From Psilocybe azurescens (taxonomy: Eukaryota; Basidiomycota; Agaricomycetes; Agaricales; Agrocybaceae), in assembly GCA_023853785.1 (NCBI GenBank), contig JAJIRX010000657.1, positions 1-26,147 on the forward strand: a stretch of 26,147 nucleotides of DNA, written 5' to 3'. The stretch's first letter is position 1. Each line of letters starts with the position of its first letter. Below are positions 18,467 to 26,147 of the stretch, piece by piece. The position numbers and the translations under genes are program-made. A model generated the notes under the pieces. The model saw only the letters and a program-made list of their open reading frames with translations. It was not told the origin of the DNA and made no database searches.

Positions 18467-20088
18467 TCCATTTTTATCTGAAGCACATCCCTCAATATTC
18501 AACGTTGAAGCCCATTCACAGTCCACTTCAATCTCCATTATAACTTTCAATCTCCACTTCAACTATTTGATCAGCTACATTCCCTATCAGTGATTCAATT
18601 GTCTATCTATTTTGAACCTCAAGGCTATACGCAGATTATTCCTGGACATCATTTCTACCCATCCTAGTATGCACAGCACTGCACAGCATCATATATCACT
18701 ATTTGGTCCTTAACTGGATTCCACATATGCAGCAAATCTTTGTCTCACTCAGCAGTCTTGGTAATGGATGACTGATCTGTGCCATGAATAGACTGGTTCT
18801 ATTCATTAGCATGGTACTTGTTCTCTATTTTGGTTCTTTTTCTATTGTCTGACACTTTCATATGATTGATCCTTCCTTCCTCTTGTCATTCTTGCTTATT
18901 GTACTTACTCAGCTTCGCTTCTTTCTTACTCATCTCACTTCGCTTTTCATAATCCTGCTTATACTTCTTACTCATCCTTCTATTTTTCACTCCTAAACTC
19001 CGTCAGCCTTCAATCTATTGTATGTAGTTGACAGATGGAACTACTGGGTGTCGTTCTACAGAATGATTAGTATAGTTTGGACGCTTGATCTCTCTTAAAT
19101 ATTTTTCTATGTTCTCTGGTATATAAACCATGTATTAGTATCGCTTGGAATGCAAGGAAGTTACAAGCCCCAACTTTCTTCACAGCAAAGATTTCAAGTT
19201 ATCAAGTACTCAGTCCAGCACTCCAAGCACGCATTCAATCAATCTCTATCAGTATTCAGCACTAAATTCAACAATCACTCCAGTTATTCAAGACGTTCAT
19301 CAGTGGCTAGACCAGCCTATCCAACCACCCACGTTCTCTCATCACAGAGAAATTTATCCTGTTCATTTCGATCCTATCATCCTCCAGACCCTTCATTCTT
19401 CCTCTACATCCAGATCTTCAACTCCCCATTGCTTCTGTTGCTCCAGAATATTTTATTCAGCAGTTTTGGTCTTGTTGTCATCTTCATCCATCGCTCCAGA
19501 CACCCTTTATCCGCTTCCCTGCGTTGTTTGATTTTTTGGCTGAAGAATATCGCTTAGGTCGTCACCTTCAATCGTCCTAGTCATCCCTCATTCACCTCAC
19601 TGTTCTGTTTGAGGTTTGGATCAAAACATTGCACAATCCTTCATCATTTATTACTCCAGGCCGCTCAAGTCATTATTCAATCACCAGACCTTACTTCTGG
19701 CTTTGCAGACACTGCAGACTTGATTGAAGCACACTAGGATCAAGACTACGTTCTCACTCCTGCCCCCATATCAATCTCTACCAATTATCTAGTCATTTGG
19801 CCCCTCCACAGTCATCACACCTCATTCACACCGTTCTACCCCAATCAAGTCGGGTTGCTTCCTCCCAGTAAATACTCAAGGGCATTTTATATTCCCTCAT
19901 CCATTCCTCCTCCTTCATACGTCCCTGCCCTCCTCAGACCACATATATCTTCACAACCTAGTGGCCAAGCCAGCCCTCACTTTAACTCAACAGGGAGAGA
20001 GTCGTCTTATCTAGTCTAGACCATTCCTCTCTGGTTTGTGTTTTGGTTTTGATTTATATATCTAATCACACACTACATAGTTCAACAT
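18467..20088. other. Pyrimidine/A-rich, G-poor stretch of unknown nature
   Basis: About 1.6 kb in which the plus strand is poor in G. A TATA-like GGTATATAAACC lies near 19120-19131, and open frames of about 130 codons in two overlapping frames follow at 19145-19557. The phrase FLAEEYRLGRHLQSS can be read near 19530-19575. No domain is recognisable. It may be a decayed retroelement or noncoding DNA. Confidence 0.4.
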
Positions 20089-20363
20089 TGAGATGTTTAG
20101 TGCGGAGTGACTTTGTAATTGCCCAATACACAACACCCAATCAAATATTTATATTGATCAGTTCGATCTGGGAGGGTAAGCTCGTAAGACTTATTACAAT
20201 AACTAGTTTAGCAGAGTACAGACTTAGATGATCGCTCTGGGGTGATCACTAGTAGCTAGAGAACACTTTTACAGGCTAGTACACACAAGGCACTTGAATA
20301 GTAAGGGCGATCTCTCTATATGAGGGTGATCACCAATATCAGGGGGATCGCTTTTGGGGTGAG
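20089..20363. repeat. Left arm of the long inverted repeat
   Basis: It starts TGAGATGTTTAGTGCGG and ends GGGGTGAG, where the element 2 LTR begins. It matches the reverse complement of 25871-26147 nearly throughout, with a few substitutions and short indels. It contains several GATC-centred motifs (GTGATCAC, GGGCGATC, GGATCGC). Confidence 0.9.
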
Positions 20364-20423
20364 TGTTACGACAAGTCTTTTTTCTTTTCTTTTTCTTTTC
20401 TTTTCCTTTTCTTGTCATCTTTT

Positions 20424-20609
20424 GTTTCACTTTTATCTTCTATGATACATCTTTTGATGAACGTTTGATCTGTTTCCTTTATTCTTATATACATCTGCTG
20501 ATGAACATTCATTCTCGTTTCATTTCTATCTTTTATGATACATCTTTCGATGAACGCTTGATCTGTTTCCTCTATTCTTATATACATCTGCTGATGAACA
20601 CTTAGTCTC
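20424..20609 (+). repeat. Tandem duplication of a 93-bp U3 unit
   Basis: Two copies of a 93-bp unit, 20424-20516 and 20517-20609, each with TATGATACATCTTT, GATGAACG, GATCTGTTTCC and ATATACATCTGCTGATGAAC. Element 1 LTRs have one full equivalent plus related words. Duplicated U3 blocks in LTRs often act as upstream activating sequences; that role is inferred here. Confidence 0.85.
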
Positions 20610-20638
20610 ATTTCAACTTGCTGTACAGTTCGTAGTAC

Positions 20639-20679
20639 TTATACCAGGGAGGATCCACTGTATTCTTTAGCTAGTTCTT
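20639..20679 (+). promoter_or_regulatory. LTR core promoter and 11-nt self-primer, element 2
   Basis: A TATA-like TTATACC at 20639-20645 is followed about 30 nt later by AGCTAGTTCTT at 20669-20679. The 11-mer is exactly complementary to AAGAACTAGCT just inside the LTR (20788-20798). Position and length match the first-11-bases primer of the Tf1 mechanism. Confidence 0.65.
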
Positions 20680-20786
20680 GAGAATCCAACCTGCTTAACC
20701 TGCTCAACTTGAACTTGAACTTGTTCTTGTAAACGATTGGTGGTTAGATTACGCACACTGCGTGATTCTAACTTGAGATCGTAACA

Positions 20787-20798
20787 AAAGAACTAGCT
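20787..20798 (+). promoter_or_regulatory. Self-primer binding site, element 2
   Basis: AAAGAACTAGCT follows the LTR end directly. The spacing (one A, then the 11-base complement) is identical to element 1, although the following sequence differs, which argues that the site is under selection. Confidence 0.8.
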
Positions 20799-21019
20799 TC
20801 GCTCTACCATACTGCTTTGTCCACAAGCGGTATAGGGAGCTTGAACCAGACACCACAACATCTCGACACGGAACCTTCTCCGCAAACTACGACACCGGCG
20901 ACAGTGGTGAACAAACACCTACATCAGACGCTCAGCCCACTACCCGAACTCCAGGACTATTGTCAGGAGAAGAATACTTCACCGATGCCTCTGAAAACTC
21001 TGAACTGAACAAACCACAA

Positions 21020-21952
21020 ATGGTTGACCAACAAATGACAATTGACACCCGAAGACAAGGGAACTCTCTCTTAGCAAACCTACACCCTTCAACGGTGAAC
21101 GGTTTAAGAGCAAGAAATTCCTTCAAGAATGTATCCTCTATATGGGGATCAACAAGGACGTCTCACGACACTAAACCCGAAACGGATTGCATTCATTCTC
21201 TCTTATGCAAGAAGGGAAGCGGTTGTTTGGAAACAACAATTCATCCAGAACAAATTGAACCTCAACACGGGGGACATCGACTTACCGACATACAAGGAAT
21301 TTATCAATGAATTCCAGAAGGCATTCAAGCCAGAAGAAGAAGACATTGATGCATTGGACAAATTAAAAATGCTTCGACAAAAGAACCTGACCGCCAAACA
21401 ACTAGTAACCAAGTTCAAGCTACTGGTTGGAGAGGCGGGGATGTCTAACAACTCCGACACTGCAAACAAACTCTTGATCGAAATGTTCAAGACAGCACTG
21501 AACCCGGGCGCTAGTGCAGAAGATCATCCAGTCTGAGAAGAGGCCCACCAAGATCGAAGAATGGTACAACAAAGCCATGTCCTTCGATAGGAGCTATTGA
21601 CTTGCTATGGCAATAAGAGGCCCATCTCAATCGAATGTGCGATTCATCCCCAGATCCACACCAAGAAAGGACCCCTTTGCAATAGACATCGGCGTCATGA
21701 CCACCGAAGAACGAACAAGCCTCATGAAAAGGGGGCTTGTTTCAGATGCAAACAACCAGGACATCTCGCAGTAGATTGCCCTCTGAAGAAGAAGAACAAT
21801 CCTTTCATACCGGAAGGAAGCGCCCAAAAAAGAAATGGGCAGCAAAGGACCTTCATGCCCATATCCGGGAGTTGAACATGGAGGAGAGAGAGGAACTGGC
21901 AAGTTTGGCAATGGGAGACCAGGAGGAGGACACCAACACTGAGGATTTTTAA
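21020..21952 (+). pseudogene. gag: gag (capsid/nucleocapsid), element 2
   Basis: It starts at ATG 21020 by analogy with element 1, although related Pro/Thr-rich sequence without ATG extends upstream to about 20817. Pieces include LYMGINKDV-type sequence near 21130, FINEFQKAFKPEEED, KFKLLVGEAGM, and a zinc knuckle CFRCKQPGHLAVDC near 21735-21780. The tail ends NTEDF with TAA at 21950-21952. Frameshifts lie near 21060-21170, 21515 and 21600-21760, so the protein is not readable in one frame. Confidence 0.88.
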
Positions 21953-21960
21953 AATGGAGA
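21943..21960 (+). promoter_or_regulatory. Conserved gag-stop/pol junction
   Basis: GGATTTTTAAAATGGAGA contains the gag stop TAA. The downstream pol frame (TTA AAA TGG AGA) is -1 relative to gag. The same bases occur at the gag end of element 1 (about 5024-5007). In element 2 the -1 frame opens only three codons before the gag stop, which would confine a shift to GAT TTT TAA. Confidence 0.5.
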
Positions 21961-22004
21961 ACCGAATCAACGTCGGTCTCTCCACGATTAGGCATCTATT
22001 CTGT

Positions 22005-22016
22005 ATTTAGACTCAA
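22005..22016 (+). other. Deletion junction removing protease and reverse transcriptase
   Basis: Pol N-terminal sequence (TCTGTATTTA) runs directly into RNase H sequence (ACTCAACTTGATGG). In element 1 these points lie about 1.7 kb apart (about 4965 and 3275). Both element 1 breakpoints contain CTTAC, which suggests a short-homology or template-switch deletion. Confidence 0.8.
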
Positions 22017-22406
22017 CTTGATGGAAACGGTGAAAGACACCCGTGTGCATTTATTTCCAAAACCTTCTCCGTGACGGAAAGGAACTACGAAATCTACGAT
22101 CAAGAGCTCCTGGCAATTGTTTGGGCATTACAGGAATGGAGACACTACATCCAAGGATCCGAACACACGACGATCATTCATTCGGACCACAAGAACCTGA
22201 CCTACTTCAGAAGCCCGAGAAATCTGAACAGACGGCAAGCTCGATGGTCATTATTCCTATCCGAATTCGATCTGAAACTAATCCACATGCCTGGGACGAA
22301 GATGATTCAATCCGACGCCTTATCAAGAAGACCAGATTTTATACCAGACGAAGACCACGATAACGAAGATGTGATTTTACTACCAGAGGAACTTTTGTCA
22401 ATCTAA
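22011..22406 (+). pseudogene. RNase H domain, element 2
   Basis: The frame holds [20 protein letters not shown] with an acidic catalytic-type segment, [12 protein letters not shown], and [10 protein letters not shown], then the [14 protein letters not shown] linker and a charged tail ending at 22404-22406. It corresponds to 3275-2880 of element 1. The N-terminal strand with its first Asp lies on the deleted side, so even this domain is incomplete. Confidence 0.88.
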
Positions 22407-23520
22407 TCAACACCGAACTGCAACAGAAAATCATTGATTCAGAAGAATTCGACACGGATATTGCGGAAATCTTGAAAGCTCTACTACAAGGAGGACCAGC
22501 GAACTTACAAACCGACCTTGACGACTGGAGAACAGAGGAATTCAACGGGAAAAACATCATTTTTATAAAGACAAAACATATATACCGAAGAACCAAAACC
22601 TACGCCAACAAGTGGTAAAATCCCTTCACGATCTACCATTGGCAGGACACCCCAGAGAACTTGAGACTTACAACGTAGTAAAGGCACATTACTGGTGGCC
22701 AGGACTACAATCCTTCGTAAAGCAATACGTCAAAGGCTGCGGAATCTGTCAACAATTCAAAATTAACAGAAACCCATCTCACCCGTCTTTCATGCCAATT
22801 GCCGGACCAACTTCTACGCGACCATTTGCAAACTGTTCGATGGACTTTCTAACCGATTTACCACCGGTTAAGAACAGTGTGGGACAGATCGTGGACGCGA
22901 TCATGGTCATGGTAGATCATGGGCTTACTAAGGGGGTGATTTTAATACCTTGCCGGAAAGAAAGGGAAACCGGGAGAGGCACTTGACACAGAAGGAGCAG
23001 CTCAACTCTTACTCGACAACCTCTTCAAATGATTCGGACTCCCAGATAGCCAAGTCTTCCAAGAACTCATGAAACTCTTGGGAATCAAGTCCAAATTAAC
23101 CACGGCTTATCATCCAATAGGAGACGGAACCACTGAGCAATTCAATCAAGAAATAGAAGCCTACCTATCCATCTATTGTTCGTCACACCCAACCGACTGG
23201 AACAAGTCAATTGGAACATTGGAATTCACTCACAACAACAGGAAACACTCCGAAAGGGCCAAAACCCCGTTCGAACTCACCTTAGGCTCATCTCTGTTGG
23301 CCATTCCACTTGCATTCGAGAACACCAAAGCCCCATCGGTGGAGGAAAAAGTCAAACATCTTCTAAAGGATCGAGAAGAAGCATTAGCCGCCCACGAACT
23401 TGCAAGACAAAAGATAGCCAAACGACGAAAATCGAACTTCAAACCGTTCGAGAAAGGAACGAAAGTTTGGCTAGACTCCGCAACATCTCCACTAGGTACC
23501 ATTCAAAGATGAAACTGAAA
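22407..23520 (+). pseudogene. Integrase with deleted catalytic segment, element 2
   Basis: The zinc-binding domain is present (LHDLPLAGH ... KGCGICQQF, 22620-22760). The first catalytic Asp is in MDFLTDLPP (about 22840) and the Glu in TTEQFNQ (about 23135). The second catalytic Asp segment, TSDRDPRF in element 1, is missing. An in-frame loss of about 33 nt at 23051-23056 joins GLPDS directly to QVFQELMKLL. A TGA also falls at about 23030, and there is a frame change near 22960. The enzyme would be inactive. Confidence 0.9.
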
Positions 23521-23535
23521 TGAGAAGGCCCATTC

Positions 23536-23868
23536 ATGATCACCGAAGTCTTGGGACCTCTCACATACAGACTCAAAATACCCAAGATATGGAGAATCCA
23601 CGACGTTTTCCAAGCCACTCTACTCATGCCATACAAAGAGACAGAAATATACGGACCAAACTTCCCTAGACCACCACCTGAGATCAAAAATCAGGAAGAA
23701 CACTGGGAAGTCGAAACTATTTTGAATCACAGAAAGACAGGACGAAAACCCAAGAAAGGAAAACGAAAATATCAATACCTCGTCAAATGGACCGGATTCC
23801 CTATCTCCGAAGCAACGTGGGAAAAAGACGACGTGTTCGACGATGACAGCGAGATTCTTCAAGAGTAA
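23536..23868 (+). pseudogene. Integrase C-terminus with chromodomain, element 2
   Basis: The frame contains IHDVFQATLLMPYKE and a chromodomain with HWEVETIL, YQYLVKWTGFP and ATWEKDDVF, ending at 23866-23868. It aligns with 1812-1408 of element 1. Compared with element 1 it has a short Lys-rich insertion (KTGRKPKKGKRK) between the first strand and the second. A frame break near 23510-23525 separates it from the integrase core. Confidence 0.9.
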
Positions 23869-23907
23869 CACCAATTACACAAGCTCTGATTCATCTCTAC
23901 CATCCTG

Positions 23908-24245
23908 ATGCCTCACTTTCTCTGACACATCGCCTCTTCCTTCACTCAAAACGCTGAAACGAACCAACTGGAAACTCCCATCTTTGATACCCCTTTGACC
24001 GATCAGACTGTAGAAGAGCTTGAGACGCTGCGAAGAGAAATTCTCATCGAATACAACAAAACAATTGATCAGAAGGAGACGGCAAAAAGAACTATCGCCC
24101 GGCTGCTGCTAAACTTGCCCACCACCAAGCCAGATCTCAACGCCTCAAACTAAATAAGGTCGAATGGGAGCTTTATCAACGCCTTCCTCTAATTTCCAAA
24201 GTAGTTAAAAAGGCCAAGTCGTTGAAAGGGTGTAAACCATTCTGA
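23908..24245 (+). pseudogene. Post-pol coiled-coil ORF, element 2
   Basis: The homologue of the 1370-1056 frame of element 1. It starts at ATG 23908, has an in-frame TGA after five codons, continues with LETPIFDTPL and a Glu/Lys-rich helix (VEELETLRREILIEYNK), changes frame near 24100, and ends KKAKSLKGCKPF with TGA at 24243-24245. The charged, heptad-rich composition is shared, although sequence identity is low. Its presence in two diverged elements supports a real function for the ORF; the function is unknown. Confidence 0.6.
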
Positions 24246-25870
24246 GCTTACAATTCATAGTGAGATACAGAGGCCCTTATTTTTGCGATTGTTATCTGTA
24301 ATAAACTAGTACATTATACTAGTGAAGGGTAGGAGATACGCCAGACTATTAGGCTTTGAGGCTTTACTTCCTAGTGGGCCAACAAGAGTAATAGACCTTA
24401 CAAACTAACTAAGGTGTAGTGTGGCCTATTAATCAGTGCTACAAATCAAAGACTACCTTTAGTTTCCTACACAGCTATCAAAGCAACCCTAACCGAGCGT
24501 CCGGGGCGATCGCCCGCTCCATTGATCATACTATTAGTCCCATGCAAAGAAGAAACCCTTAAGAAATGACCTTGGCTCTTACAAGGGGTAACACCCACCA
24601 GTGTCTTACAAGCGATCGCCAAGTGATGAAAACCTTATTAATTAGCAAAAGCGATCACTGTGTCCAGGCCTCACAAAGGCTGTTCACTAAATTAGGCGAT
24701 CAACCGCTCAGGGATCAGGCATCACTGTGCCACACGGGTGATCGCCCCACGGACCGAATGTATTGGCAATTGAAATCTTGTGTACAACTCAGCATATGGC
24801 GGTCTACTAGATCCGACTATAAAAACTTGTAATTTGCAATGCAGCCAACGTGAGTGAGCAATTGCCCAGCCAGCGATCGCCACACGATACTAGAGGTAAC
24901 TTGCCTCATGATAAGGGCACCTGCTGTTCCAGGAGGTCCTAAACCAATAGCAACTGTGCTGGGGAACCTTGGGAGGGTTTCCTAGGAAATATACCCCTAA
25001 GTAATCTAGTCCCGACATGCCTTAGCCGCGAGCCATCTGATAAAATAAGTCGGGTGATTGCTACCCAAGAAGGCACTGCCGCATGGACAACCATGTTATC
25101 TTCAAATAAGCGCCGTAGCCCAGGCAAACTAGTACTTTCCACTATTATAATTGGTGCAGCAAAGGCTAGGCAGCACGCGGTCCATTTCCTTCCTTTTCTC
25201 TTAGTCTCTTTCAATTATCACAAGCCAAAGTATCTATTTAGTCTATAAAAACAGTCCTGTATCTTAGAATAGGAACCAAGTAATTTACACCCCAGATTTG
25301 ATATCAGAATTTACTCTGAATAAGAATTCTAGTGTTAACACTTGAGGGACTAGTGATTTGTGTGATAAGAGATTGAACACTGCAGTTCACCTTAAGCAAT
25401 TAGGGCGTTACCTGGTTTCGTGAGCGATCGCCATTGTGATATTCAACGTCAGGTCTATTAGACTTGATAAGCAGGCTTTTATAAGTCATCCGTGGACTGC
25501 CCTGGGGATTGTTAAGTACGGATTGGAACCCTATACGACTAGCGATTGCTCATAGTAACTAGGGACGACTGTCAGAGAACTCTGACTGTTCAGGATGTTG
25601 CCTATAGTAAGACTGCCCTGGGGATTATTAAGTACGGGTGGGAACCCTATAAAGGCTAGTGATCGCTCATAGTAACTAGGGACGACTGTCAGAGAAATCC
25701 GACTGTTTCAGGACGTTGCCTATAGTAAACTAAGGACTGTGGACTAGTGTGCCCAGTTGCTTATAGGAACCAAGGATCTACTACGTGTTAATACGGGTGA
25801 TCGCTTATAGTGTTTGACAAAGTTTGAGTTTGGGTTTTATAAAGAGAAACTGTTAAGTGTCCCGTGTACA
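24246..25870. other. Inner right part of the inverted-repeat element with GCGATCGC motifs
   Basis: No transposase or other gene is supportable; the longest frame (24566-24832) has no recognisable content. The octamer GCGATCGC occurs at 24506, 24612, 24873 and 25424. One-base variants (GTGATCGC, GCGATCAC, GCGATTGC and similar) lie near 24651, 24695, 24737, 25542, 25659 and 25798. Clustering toward an element end is typical of transposase-binding subterminal motifs. Confidence 0.65.
25495..25728. repeat. 116-bp tandem duplication
   Basis: Two adjacent copies, 25495-25610 and 25611-25728, each beginning GACTGCCCTGGGGATT and ending GCCTATAGTAA, with about a dozen differences. Each copy carries one GATC-type motif (GCGATTGCTC, GTGATCGCTC) and an internal GTCAGAG/CTGAC-type inverted word. 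Confidence 0.9.
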
Positions 25871-26147
25871 CTCGCCCCCCAAAAAGCGATCCCCCTGATA
25901 TTGGTGATCGTCATATAAGAGAGACCACCCTTACTATTCAAGTGCCTTGTGTGTACTAGCCTGTAAAAACGTTCTCTAGCTACTAGTGATCACCCCAGAG
26001 CCGATCGTCTAAGTCTGTACTCTGCTAAACTAGTTATTGTAATAAGCCTTACGAGCTTACCCTCCCAGATCGAACTGATCAATATAAATATTTGATTGGG
26101 TGTTGTGTATTGGGCAATTACAAAGTCACCCCGCACTAAACATCTCA
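25871..26147. repeat. Right arm of the long inverted repeat
   Basis: It ends CCGCACTAAACATCTCA at the last base of the window and is the reverse complement of 20089-20363. The repeat may continue beyond the window, so its outer limit is a minimum. Confidence 0.9.

Larger units (their letters stand above)
20364..20786 (+). repeat. 5' LTR of element 2
   Basis: A 423 bp LTR with perfect 8-bp terminal inverted repeats, TGTTACGA at the start and TCGTAACA at 20779-20786. A CTTTT-rich tract at 20376-20414 is followed by two tandem 93-bp units, a TATA-like element and the self-primer. It is similar to the element 1 LTR from the CTTTT tract onward. Confidence 0.92.
20364..24245 (+). mobile_element. 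Internally deleted chromovirus, element 2 (no 3' LTR)
   Basis: A plus-strand relative of element 1: 5' LTR, self-primer binding site, gag, RNase H, integrase, chromodomain and the post-pol coiled-coil ORF. Protease and reverse transcriptase are missing, and the second zinc-knuckle ORF, polypurine tract and 3' LTR are absent after 24245. It is therefore a dead copy. Its coding sequence is clearly diverged from element 1, so the two are separate family members rather than a recent duplication. Confidence 0.9.
20089..26147. mobile_element. Inverted-repeat element carrying an inserted chromovirus
   Basis: The outer arms at 20089-20363 and 25871-26147 are inverted copies of one another, and the right arm ends exactly at the window edge. 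Leaving out element 2, the element is about 2.2 kb. It contains no recognisable transposase, but has many GATC-centred motifs and a 116-bp tandem duplication. This suits a non-autonomous DNA transposon. The true ends and target-site duplication cannot be confirmed because the right flank is outside the window. Confidence 0.65.

Noticed and set aside
19145..19557. Two overlapping frames of about 130 codons as genes
   Set aside because: Both frames are open over the same bases in a G-poor, stop-poor stretch; no domain and no splice structure.
20363..20605. Open frame with a repeated FYDTSFDERLICFLYSYIH-like peptide
   Set aside because: It is a by-product of the 93-bp tandem duplication in the LTR; 93 is a multiple of three, so the frame stays open.
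24506..25431. GCGATCGC motifs as HIP1 repeats, implying cyanobacterial contamination
   Set aside because: The same contig has fungal intron-containing genes and chromoviruses, and the octamer is confined to the inverted-repeat element.
1..26147. RIP (repeat-induced point mutation) as the cause of gene decay
   Set aside because: The visible damage is mostly single-base indels and deletions rather than clustered C-to-T changes creating stops.

Overview
The window looks like nuclear DNA of a filamentous basidiomycete (Agaricomycetes; a Rhizoctonia/Ceratobasidium-type genome would fit, but this is inference). The reasons are short introns of about 50-90 nt with GTRNGT/YAG borders, a fungal family-1 UDP-glycosyltransferase, DHA1-type MFS transporters, an LRR protein of the kind seen in basidiomycete F-box families, and Tf1/sushi-type chromoviruses. 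It is an accessory, transposon-rich and decaying region. I found no gene with a fully intact reading frame and recognisable function.

Layout. (1) 1-6712: a Ty3/gypsy chromovirus on the minus strand (element 1). Its 3' LTR is cut by the window edge, its 5' LTR is complete, and it has gag, protease, RT/RNase H, integrase and chromodomain. Two further reading frames lie between pol and the 3' LTR: a short coiled-coil ORF and an ORF with two CCHC zinc knuckles. (2) 6713-11507: a broken UDP-glycosyltransferase (+) and an LRR/F-box-like gene (-). (3) 11508-16027: two tandem MFS transporter copies (+), both frameshifted, the first also 5'-truncated. (4) 16028-20088: gene-poor repeat DNA, with two inverted blocks built on TGGAGTCCA-type words, a GTCGT minisatellite, a degenerate tRNA-like sequence with pol III boxes, and a G-poor stretch. 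(5) 20089-26147: a structure bounded by 275-277 bp inverted repeats, carrying many GCGATCGC-like motifs and a 116 bp tandem duplication. A second, internally deleted chromovirus (element 2, +, 20364-24245) sits inside it, immediately next to the left inverted repeat.

The two chromoviruses are divergent relatives. Both place an 11-nt sequence about 30 nt downstream of the LTR TATA box that is exactly complementary to the sequence just inside the 5' LTR, which is the arrangement used for self-primed reverse transcription in the Tf1/sushi group. Both keep the same gag-stop/pol junction and both carry the coiled-coil ORF after pol. The most unusual content is this extra 3' coding block, especially the second zinc-knuckle protein of element 1, together with the non-autonomous inverted-repeat element with its GATC-centred subterminal motifs.

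Single-base indels break nearly every recognisable gene, even in element 1, whose LTRs differ by only about 2%. Genuine decay and assembly error cannot be separated from this sequence alone.
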